Source: Candidatus Dechloromonas phosphorivorans | Lineage (GTDB): Bacteria > Pseudomonadota > Gammaproteobacteria > Burkholderiales > Rhodocyclaceae | Reading direction: 5' to 3' | NCBI GenBank assembly: GCA_016709495.1 | Contig: JADJMS010000031.1 | Span: forward strand, 1-57,602 | DNA: 57,602 nt | Part shown: piece after piece, positions 1 through 6,142 of the stretch | How the letters are laid out: each line of letters opens with the position of its first letter | Position numbering within the stretch: position 1 is the first letter of the stretch | Position numbers and translations under genes: made by a program | Notes under the pieces: generated by a model | What the model was told of the DNA's origin: nothing | Database searches by the model: none | Seen by the model: only the letters and a program-made list of their open reading frames with translations

Positions 1-4
1 CGCT

Positions 5-130
5 TACTACGCCTACCGTAGTAGTGCCGACAGGATAGCTACGGCTCACGTAGTAGAGAGGCTTTCCACTACTACGGCTGGTGTAGCTATGCGGTGATTT
101 TTGACCATCTCACTACTTCGCCTCCCGTAG
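5..130. repeat. Cluster of four helically phased CTACG-N5-CGTAG palindromes
   Basis: Inverted repeats with a CTACG / CGTAG core around a 5-base centre lie at 5-23 (7-base perfect arms), 39-53, 72-86 (one mismatch) and 116-130 (one mismatch). The centres are about 32, 33 and 44 bases apart, close to 3, 3 and 4 helical turns, so bound proteins would sit on one face of the DNA. They lie 70-200 bases upstream of the gene at 204 and look like an operator array or iteron-like set. The binding protein is unknown. Confidence 0.6.
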
Positions 131-203
131 TCCTATCTAGAAATACCATATACCCCTATGCAATCTACTGCTGCTGAATGGGGAAGGAACAAGGAGCGCA
201 CCC

Positions 204-965
204 ATGAGCAACACGAAAACGAAGGTGAAAGCACCGGCCAAGAAAAATAGCTCGAATAATTTGGACGTGGTTATGCAACCTGGCGAAAATCAAGCCGAGT
301 TACAAGCAAGGACGGTTACATCACCCGCCGTTCGCGCTGCGGTCACGGTTCAAGCATTCGGTAAGGTTTTCGGTGAGACTGATCTGCAATCGCTGGTTAC
401 TGAATTGAGCAAGCAATGCAAAAGGGCAAGAGATGGCGATCTGGCTAGGGCTGAAAACCTGTTGATTTCTCAGGCTCACTCCCTAGACGGAATTTTCAAC
501 GAACTGGCGAGGCGTGCGGCACTGAATATGGGCGAATACATCAATGCCACTGATACTTACTTACGTCTTGCATTGAAGGCACAGAGCCAATGCCGGGCAA
601 CACTGGAAACGCTGGCGACGATCAAAAACCCGCCTGTGATCTATGCCAAGCAAGCCAATATCAGCAACGGGCCACAGCAGATTAATAATGGCATGGCGAC
701 ACCGGCCCCCGCACACGGTGAAAACGAAATCGAGCAAAGCAAACTATCAGGGGATGGTAATGAGCTACTTACGGACACAAGAGCATCGCAAGCTAAAGCC
801 GGGTTGATTCGACGCTGGAAGCCGTGGGAGAAATCAACCGGGCCGAAATCGACTAACGGTAAAGCGACTGTAAGCCAGAATGCTTTCAAAGGTGCTTGGC
901 GCGAACGGATGCGTGAACTGTCTCCGGGTACTGAAAGATCAGGATGCCTGTTTGGACGAGTTTAG
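204..965 (+). CDS. Conserved hypothetical protein, accessory-type
   Basis: 253 residues with an AGGAGC ribosome site 7 bases before the ATG. The N-terminus is Lys/Ala/Asn-rich and probably disordered. The middle (about residues 50-155) is an alpha-helical domain ending in KNPPVIYAKQANISNGPQQ, a block I associate with uncharacterised proteins of proteobacterial islands and plasmids. The C-terminal part carries STGPKSTNGKATVSQNAFKG, a basic motif also recurrent in such proteins. After residue 240 the sequence stops looking like the family. A one-base shift near position 915 would instead read RVLKDQDACLDEF, so a frameshift near the C-terminus is possible. No function is assigned. The palindrome cluster upstream may control it. 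Confidence 0.6.
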   Translation: MSNTKTKVKAPAKKNSSNNLDVVMQPGENQAELQARTVTSPAVRAAVTVQAFGKVFGETDLQSLVTELSKQCKRARDGDLARAENLLISQAHSLDGIFNELARRAALNMGEYINATDTYLRLALKAQSQCRATLETLATIKNPPVIYAKQANISNGPQQINNGMATPAPAHGENEIEQSKLSGDGNELLTDTRASQAKAGLIRRWKPWEKSTGPKSTNGKATVSQNAFKGAWRERMRELSPGTERSGCLFGRV

Positions 966-1148
966 CACCCCTGCATTTGTTGGTTGGGGCTACTAAAGAC
1001 TGGCAGCGGACAGTTCAAACCCCATAATTGGTTCATATTTCCAATTTTTAGAAAGGGAATCTTTAACTTTTATTTTTGACGAAGTGGCAATCCAAATCGA
1101 AATTATTTAATTTAATACCAAAGCGATATGTCGGATAATTTTACATGA

Positions 1149-1179
1149 CAGCATTATTTCATTGGAAAAAATAATGCTG
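1149..1179. terminator. 10-bp perfect hairpin downstream of the hypothetical gene
   Basis: CAGCATTATT and AATAATGCTG form a perfect 10-bp stem. No U-tract follows, so this is a weak terminator candidate. The surrounding 966-1230 stretch is AT-rich and holds no convincing gene. Confidence 0.3.
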
Positions 1180-1231
1180 CTAGAGGATGACTTGTAGGCC
1201 AGATGGGGATCTTAAGACCACACCATAGGTT

Positions 1232-1249
1232 GTGGCATGAAATATGCAT
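1232..1249 (+). promoter_or_regulatory. Sigma-54 (RpoN) -24/-12 promoter of the PEP-CTERM gene
   Basis: The sequence TGGCATGAAATATGCA has GG (1234-1235) and GC (1246-1247) separated by exactly 10 bases, matching the sigma-54 consensus TGGCAC-N5-TTGCA in spacing and most positions. The expected transcription start is about 1259, giving a leader of about 20 bases before the ATG at 1278. PEP-CTERM genes of exosortase systems are known to be controlled by RpoN together with PrsK/PrsR, which supports the call. Confidence 0.6.
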
Positions 1250-1277
1250 TAATAAAATTTTCACTAAGAGGTCTCAC

Positions 1278-1832
1278 ATGAAACCCACTCGTTTAGCATC
1301 AGCACTCGCTTTCTCACTGATTGCAATGACAGGTTCAGCACAAGCAATGGTATCCGAACCTGTTTACACGGAATATGACTTTGTCGGTCAATGTATCGAT
1401 TGCGAAGGTGAAGGCAAAGCCAGACTGAAATTGCAAAACTATACTACTGGGAGTTGGATTGGCTTAGAAAATTTCGTTTCGTTTGTCTATGCTGGGACAA
1501 ATCTTCTAAAAGGATACGAGATCAAATCCAGCGATATAGACCTTGCAGTTAATGGCTTGTATGCAGGCGAAGGAAATGGAAATGATTTCCTTGAATTAAG
1601 CAATTCGACACATTATTTTAAGTTCGGTTGCTGGGGAGAATGTAGCAATACGAACTGGGATACAGGGCACGTCTTTAATCAAGTTTCTGCCGACTATGGC
1701 AATAACGGGACTCTTTCGCCGATCAGTTCCCAAAATACCTCCGTTCCTGAGCCGGCAAGCTTGGTGCTGCTGGGTCTAGGTTTGGCTGGATTAGCAGCAT
1801 CTCGTCGCAAGGTTTCGTCCTTTCCAGTCTGA
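1278..1832 (+). CDS. PEP-CTERM sorting-domain protein
   Basis: The ATG at 1278 follows an AAGAGG-type ribosome site and starts a typical signal peptide (about residues 1-24, cut after AQA). The mature part has a Cys pair (QCIDCEGEG) and CWGEC, possibly disulfides, and no recognised catalytic domain. The C-terminus is a textbook PEP-CTERM tail: VPEPASL, a hydrophobic helix (VLLGLGLAGLAA), then a basic end (SRRK). Such proteins are cleaved and handled by exosortase and associated with exopolysaccharide or floc formation. No exosortase gene is in the window. A longer reading from 1203 would add an unlikely extension before the signal peptide. Confidence 0.85.
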   Translation: MKPTRLASALAFSLIAMTGSAQAMVSEPVYTEYDFVGQCIDCEGEGKARLKLQNYTTGSWIGLENFVSFVYAGTNLLKGYEIKSSDIDLAVNGLYAGEGNGNDFLELSNSTHYFKFGCWGECSNTNWDTGHVFNQVSADYGNNGTLSPISSQNTSVPEPASLVLLGLGLAGLAASRRKVSSFPV

Positions 1833-1879
1833 GCGCCAATAGAATAGGAAAGAACGGAAATTCCAAGTTATTTTCCTTC

Positions 1880-1902
1880 GCCCCCCCGATCACGGCGGGG
1901 GC
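1880..1902. terminator. GC-rich hairpin after the PEP-CTERM gene
   Basis: GCCCCC...GGGGGC with inner CCG/CGG around an ATCA loop makes a strong 9-bp stem with one bulge. There is no T-run after it on either strand, so intrinsic termination is uncertain. No gene is seen between 1833 and 2262. Confidence 0.4.
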
Positions 1903-2048
1903 TGATTCTACCGATACCCTCTACTCCGCTGAATGAAAGTCCGCTACCGCTGCATAGCTGACGAACAGCTAACTGAGATAAGATTGGCTTATATGTGACA
2001 GGCGGCATGATTAAACTAGGTAGGTTTTAATCACAGCATTGTTCTGTT

Positions 2049-2071
2049 GGGGGTAACTTTGGGGGTAACTT
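2049..2071. repeat. Tandem GGGGGTAACTT repeat, recombinase arm-site candidate
   Basis: Two adjacent copies of GGGGGTAACTT(T) lie 50-70 bases from the tRNA-like fragment. Short direct repeats near an attachment core are typical arm-type binding sites of tyrosine integrases. The link is inferred from position. Confidence 0.4.
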
Positions 2072-2121
2072 GAATTTTAAAAAAATACAAACCATTGCAG
2101 TGCAATTGGTTTCAGTATTTA

Positions 2122-2142
2122 TTCGAGTCCCTTCTTGGCACC
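2122..2142 (+). other. tRNA 3'-end fragment, candidate attR core
   Basis: TTCGAGTCCCTTCTTGGCAC followed by CA reads as a T-loop, T-stem 3' side, acceptor 3' strand and CCA end of a tRNA (Leu-like), one base shorter than canonical. The 5' half of the T-stem and the rest of the tRNA are absent, so this is a duplicated 3' end, as left at the far junction of an element integrated in a tRNA gene. Confidence 0.45.
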
Positions 2143-2177
2143 AAGTAGTTGTTTTAAGTAGTCCAGCAACATCCATT

Positions 2178-2204
2178 AAACCCGCTTAAGTGCGGGTTTT
2201 TTAT
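2178..2204 (+). terminator. Rho-independent terminator after the tRNA fragment
   Basis: AAACCCGC, a short TTAAGT loop, GCGGGTTT, then TTTTATT. This is a classic intrinsic terminator and probably the native terminator of the tRNA gene used as target. Confidence 0.8.
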
Positions 2205-2262
2205 TGGTATTTTGTTCTGGGCAGCGCAGTTATCAGTCAAGACACGCAAAACTTGCTACTGA

Positions 2263-3582
2263 CTAGTTTTTGATGAATGTAGCCTCACAGGGCCTAAGAT
2301 TGAGGCGTACTGCCTTTCCACTGGCTTGCGTAAATGTTCCGCTCATCTTGTAAGAGTAGGGGGAACCCCGGCTAAGTTGCCCCAGCGTTGTATCTGGATT
2401 ACCAGTCAAACCGTTAGCGGAAATATCGGCCTTTCCATCCGCTTGAATAGTGCCAACTATTGTCAGCGAAGATGGCTGACCGACTTGCCCTAGCTGACCC
2501 TTCAAGCGGCCATCCTTGACTTCACTCATGAATCTGAGGGAGTAGCCCCTGGCAAGCTTCCCTTTATCTTGCACGTCCTCGCAAACGACCGATACAGCCC
2601 AGTTACCATCAAAATTGTTCGTTGTTCCTGCTATGCGTTCTTGCTGTTCAGCCTTTAGCTTTTTCAGCCTGTTTTCGGCCAGTGCTGAGTAACTGCCTTG
2701 GGGATATTTCTGCAGATAGGCTTCATAGTCTGATGCATCGGTGCTTTGCGCCATGCTGTTCCAAAATGATTTTTCAATTTCTCTTGGTCCGGGATCAATG
2801 GTCACGTGAAAGTTGAACTTTTTCTGCAGCGTTTTCGGACCATTGATGTAAGGCGTCTGCGCCATGCCGCTAGCTTGTTCAACTTCCGCACTGGCGACAG
2901 TTAAAATTCCATCCAGGCTCAAGTCTTTTCCCTTGAAAGCGGTCAGTAATCCAGCGGTCAATAAGCCATTGCGCCCGACGCCGTCAGACGCAACATTTCC
3001 TGGGTCGGTGGCATAAATTATCACGGTGCCTTTGGGGGTGTTGCCTGGACTGGCTAAGCCACGCGATTGGCCAGAGCGGAATTTTCCGCTCATCGGATTA
3101 TTGCGGCAGGCGTCCAATATGACGATATTGGCACCGCTTTTTCCGTTGTCCATCTCATCAAGAATCTGGTTGAGATTGACGCCCTGATAAGGTATCGAGG
3201 CATCGCTGTCGATCTTGGCATTTACCGGCAACAGATAATTCTGGTTTCTTGACTGAATGCCATGCCCGGCAAAGAAAAACAATGCGGCTTCGCTACCGCC
3301 TATCTTGCTGCCAAATTCGGCAATAGCCTGATTCATTCCTTCAAGCGTTTGATTCTTCCGTTCGATAACTTCGAAACCGAAGCCACGCAGTACCTTGGAG
3401 ATGTCGTCAGCATCGTTGGGCGGGTTCCGCAATTTTGGCAAGAGCGGCTGCTGGTAATTGCCGTTGCCAATCACCAAAGCGACTCGCCGTCCTTGATTGT
3501 CGGCTGCGTTGGCAAATGAAATACAAACTATCGCGACAACGAATGCGCAGATAAATTTTTTGAGAACGTCTGAAACAAGCAT
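2263..3582 (-). CDS. Secreted caspase-family (metacaspase-like) protease
   Basis: 439 residues. An N-terminal signal peptide (about 1-26, ending SFANA) is followed by a caspase-like C14 domain (about 32-255) with the catalytic His107 in FFFAGHG and Cys159 in VILDACRNNP, so the dyad is intact and Arg-specific metacaspase-like cleavage is plausible. Residues 270-310 carry ENRLKKLKAEQQ, a linker. The C-terminal 115 residues (from DGNWAVSV) form a separate beta-rich region that I do not recognise. It is followed on the same strand by no close gene and sits next to the island junction. Substrate unknown; bacterial homologues serve in signalling or stress roles. Confidence 0.8.
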   Translation of the reverse strand: MLVSDVLKKFICAFVVAIVCISFANAADNQGRRVALVIGNGNYQQPLLPKLRNPPNDADDISKVLRGFGFEVIERKNQTLEGMNQAIAEFGSKIGGSEAALFFFAGHGIQSRNQNYLLPVNAKIDSDASIPYQGVNLNQILDEMDNGKSGANIVILDACRNNPMSGKFRSGQSRGLASPGNTPKGTVIIYATDPGNVASDGVGRNGLLTAGLLTAFKGKDLSLDGILTVASAEVEQASGMAQTPYINGPKTLQKKFNFHVTIDPGPREIEKSFWNSMAQSTDASDYEAYLQKYPQGSYSALAENRLKKLKAEQQERIAGTTNNFDGNWAVSVVCEDVQDKGKLARGYSLRFMSEVKDGRLKGQLGQVGQPSSLTIVGTIQADGKADISANGLTGNPDTTLGQLSRGSPYSYKMSGTFTQASGKAVRLNLRPCEATFIKN

Positions 3583-3606
3583 GGAAACAGTGCCTCGATT
3601 CTTAAG

Positions 3607-3777
3607 TTATCCAAATAAATCGGGCTGTGGTTCACGCAAGTTTTCGCGACTTACCGTTAAGCGAACATTGAGACCTTTTTTACCAATCGCCTCGACCACC
3701 ATCCGACCGCGCACGGCTTCGGCAATCACGATGACATTACGGGTCTGCGCCCTTGTCCTGCCGACGTAGGTTGCCAT
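3607..3777 (-). CDS. Small conserved hypothetical protein
   Basis: 56 residues starting at MATYVGRTRAQTRNVIVIAE, chosen because upstream codons to 3852 look non-coding and overlap the next gene. The product is compact, basic and beta-rich (VRGRMVVEAIGKKGLNVRLT) and ends LREPQPDLFG. I do not recognise a named family. It lies between two same-strand genes and could be co-transcribed with them. Confidence 0.55.
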   Translation of the reverse strand: MATYVGRTRAQTRNVIVIAEAVRGRMVVEAIGKKGLNVRLTVSRENLREPQPDLFG

Positions 3778-3821
3778 GATGCCGGGGGTTGGTATGCAGG
3801 ATCTCATGTGGTGTGCCGATG

Positions 3822-4076
3822 CTACTTTGTGCGGCCACAGTGGGCCAGCCAAGTTTGCAGATCGCCAAGTTCAATAAACGTTTCCAGACGATTGATGTTG
3901 CCGGGAAGTTGTTTACCTTCCCACTGCTCAGTTGCCCAGCGTTTGACGTTGGCGTGCAGTTCGTTATGTTCGATGGCGTGGGCCAGCATCACCTCGGCGT
4001 CGTGTTCCGATACCAATCCGGTCACCAAGCGTTTCGCGGCATCCTGAAGACTCAAAGAAGTTGTCGATTTATCCAT
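3822..4076 (-). CDS. Small conserved hypothetical protein
   Basis: 84 residues, acidic to neutral and helical, with a His/Glu-rich centre (MLAHAIEHNELHANVKRWA) and conserved-looking aromatic C-terminus (WEGKQLPG...DLQTWLAHCG). A GGGAGG ribosome site precedes the ATG. No family recognised. It lies 44 bases upstream of the 56-residue gene. Confidence 0.6.
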   Translation of the reverse strand: MDKSTTSLSLQDAAKRLVTGLVSEHDAEVMLAHAIEHNELHANVKRWATEQWEGKQLPGNINRLETFIELGDLQTWLAHCGRTK

Positions 4077-4161
4077 AACGCCTCCCGAAGAAATGTGGCT
4101 CTACTCTACGCTGCGTTTTCCTGCAATGGAACCCTCATGCTCAGGGCCGTGCGCTGCTTAT

Positions 4162-4308
4162 TCAGCCAGACTTTCCCGTATCATCTCTGAAAAATATCCA
4201 ATAAGCGCCACCAATTGCGCCGAGTATGAATAGCTCGAACAAAAACGGATAGAGCCAGACGATGCCGCCCAATACAGACAATAGCGCGAGGTAGGTAAGG
4301 GATTTCAA
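4162..4308 (-). CDS. Small membrane protein (48 residues)
   Basis: An unlisted short frame, open from just after the RIO kinase stop. I place the start at TTG 4308. It encodes MKSLTYLALLSVLGGIVWLY, a hydrophobic stretch continuing through FELFILGAIGGAYWIFF, then the polar tail RDDTGKSG. This predicts one or two membrane helices and a charged C-terminus. It lies 33 bases downstream of the kinase on the same strand, suggesting co-transcription. No ATG is available and the ribosome site is weak, so the exact start is uncertain. Confidence 0.5.
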   Translation of the reverse strand: MKSLTYLALLSVLGGIVWLYPFLFELFILGAIGGAYWIFFRDDTGKSG

Positions 4309-4341
4309 CTCAAGCTGAGGCGTTAAGAAAAGGCAATATTC

Positions 4342-5177
4342 TTACTGGCACATACGGCGGATTTCGTCTTCCTTGATCGCCTCTTCAATTTGCAGCAGTA
4401 CGGCATCGACATCGGCCAGGCTTTCGTCGAGTTCGACCTGGCCGGTCAAAATTTGCTCCGGGGTCAGCAAACCGCCTTCATAGAGCGCCCAGATTTCCTT
4501 GCCGAACTGGCTATCCTTGAGCGACGGCGCAAAGGCGCTGAAATAGGTGCGCAGGTTGTTGACGTCGCGCTCCAGCATTTCGGCAGCGGTGCTGTTGGCC
4601 GAGGCGTCGATGGCCTGTGGCAAGTCGATAATGACTGGCCCGTTTTCGTCGACCAGGATGTTGTACTCGGATAAGTCGCCGTGAATGATGCCGGCGCACA
4701 GCATCTTGACGACCTCTTTAACCAGCATGGCGTGATATTCCAGCGCCAGTTCCTCGCTCAACGCAACATCATTCAGCCGTGGCGCCGCGCCACCTTCGGC
4801 GTCAACCACGAGATCCATCAACAAAACGCCATCAAAACAGATGTAGGGCTGCGGCACGCGCACGCCGGCTGCAGCCAGTCGATACAAGGCATCGACCTCG
4901 GCGTTCTGCCAGACCTCTTCCTGCATCTGGCGCCCGTAGCGGCTGCCTTTCTCCATGGCTCGCGCCTGCCGGCTGTTCTTGACCTTGCGGCCTTCCTGAT
5001 AGGAGGTGGCCTTGCGGAAGCTGCGCTGCTTGGCATCCTTGTAAACCTTGGCGCAGCGAATGTGCTCGCCGCAGCGCACGATATAGACGGTCGCTTCCTT
5101 GCCGCTCATCAACCGCCCGAGCACCTCGTCACAAGGCCTTCTTCTACCAGCGTGATGAGTCTTTTGGGTATTTTCAT
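4342..5177 (-). CDS. RIO1-family atypical serine/threonine protein kinase, frameshifted near the start
   Basis: Bacterial RIO-type kinase of the PA4780 kind. Visible motifs: LMSGKEATVYIVRCG (P-loop-like), CAKVYKDA (ATP-binding Lys), AGIIHGDLSEYNILV (catalytic HGDLS..N) and VIIDLPQAID (metal-binding Asp). The family begins MKxPKR...VEEGLVDEVLxRLMSGKEA. Here the first 15 codons (MKIPKRLITLVEEGL from the ATG at 5177) are in one frame and the remainder from 5124 in another. One missing base near 5130 (CTTGTGACGAGG) restores the join. Given similar lesions elsewhere this is probably a sequence error. A small membrane protein gene follows. Confidence 0.85.
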
Positions 5178-5230
5178 GGGCTTTTCTGATTTGTTCTGTC
5201 GGGGTGGCCCCGGTTTCAGCACTTTTTGAT

Positions 5231-6103
5231 TTAGCGCCCGAGTTTTTGGCGGATCAAGGGGAGCGCTGCCTGAGCGGCTCTTTCCCCTTCGAGAACGGCT
5301 TCGTGCCGGGCGGTGAAGTCCCAGGATTTGACGTAAGGAAGCTTGGGACGAATGACGATGTCGGCTTCACGCAATTCGTTTTTGCTGATAATGCCGCCCA
5401 TGATGGTTGTTGTCTGCCAAAGGATTGCCGAAATGCTGTCGATCGGTTGACTGTTGGCAGGGCTGGAAATATCGACGGCGATAACGAAATCAGCGCCCAT
5501 TTCACGCGCTGCCTGAACTGGCACCGGGCTGGTCAGGCCACCATCGACATAGGTGTGGCCACGAAATTGCACGGGCTGGAAAACACCAGGAACCGCTGCC
5601 GAGGCGCGGACGGCCATACCGGTGTCGCCGCTGCGAAAAACAATGCGTTCGCCGCTGTTCAAATCGGTTGCCACCGTGGCAAAAGGCTTGTTCAGCTTTT
5701 CCAGGGGCCGTTTATTGAGATGCTGATTGATGAAATCCTGTAGCGCTTCGCCCTTGAGCAGTCCGCGCCCCCCCAGAGTCCAGTCAGCGAATATTTTCTC
5801 GTCGAGCTGAATGGCGATTTTTTGCATTGCATAGGCATCGTTGCCGCCGGCATAGAGTGCGCCGACCACCGCACCGGCGCTGGTCCCGATAACATAGTCA
5901 GCAATGATGCCTTGCGATTCGAGCATCTTGATCACGCCGATGTGGGCAAAACCCCGAGCTGCACCGCCGCCAAGGGCGAGACCGATCTTCGGTTTTGCCG
6001 GGGCAACGGTTTGCTTGACGGCAGGCGGCGTGGCGCAGCCAGCAATTAGCAGAAAGCCTGCGATGAGCAGCAGGCGGCGGTAGCGGGAGGCGCTCAAGCC
6101 CAT
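5231..6103 (-). CDS. Patatin-like phospholipase, lipoprotein
   Basis: 290 residues. The N-terminus is a lipoprotein signal with lipobox LIAGC (Cys23). The patatin domain follows: GLALGGGAARG (oxyanion loop, about 41-51), VIGTSAG with nucleophile Ser75, and YVDGGLTSPVPV supplying the catalytic Asp. It resembles the RssA/YlbK branch, predicted serine hydrolases of acyl lipids, here presumably anchored in the envelope. It follows parE by 39 bases on the same strand. Confidence 0.85.
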   Translation of the reverse strand: MGLSASRYRRLLLIAGFLLIAGCATPPAVKQTVAPAKPKIGLALGGGAARGFAHIGVIKMLESQGIIADYVIGTSAGAVVGALYAGGNDAYAMQKIAIQLDEKIFADWTLGGRGLLKGEALQDFINQHLNKRPLEKLNKPFATVATDLNSGERIVFRSGDTGMAVRASAAVPGVFQPVQFRGHTYVDGGLTSPVPVQAAREMGADFVIAVDISSPANSQPIDSISAILWQTTTIMGGIISKNELREADIVIRPKLPYVKSWDFTARHEAVLEGERAAQAALPLIRQKLGR

Positions 6104-6142
6104 AATTTTTGCCTGTTTTGGCGGTCGACCGTAATGAATTGC

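Larger units (their letters stand above)
1..2142. mobile_element. Probable distal end of an integrated genomic island
   Basis: The segment is more AT-rich than the core to its right. It holds an unrecognised hypothetical gene, a PEP-CTERM gene with ordinary regulation, no copies of the 13-bp word common in the core, and ends at a tRNA 3'-end-like sequence followed at once by a terminator. That is the arrangement left at the far side of an element integrated into a tRNA gene. The integrase and the intact tRNA would lie left of the window. This is inference; the PEP-CTERM gene could equally be core. Confidence 0.4.

Noticed and set aside
1..131. CRISPR array at the left edge
   Set aside because: The repeats are short interrupted palindromes of 15-19 bases with mismatches and unequal spacing; no conserved repeat or unique 30-base spacers, and no cas genes.
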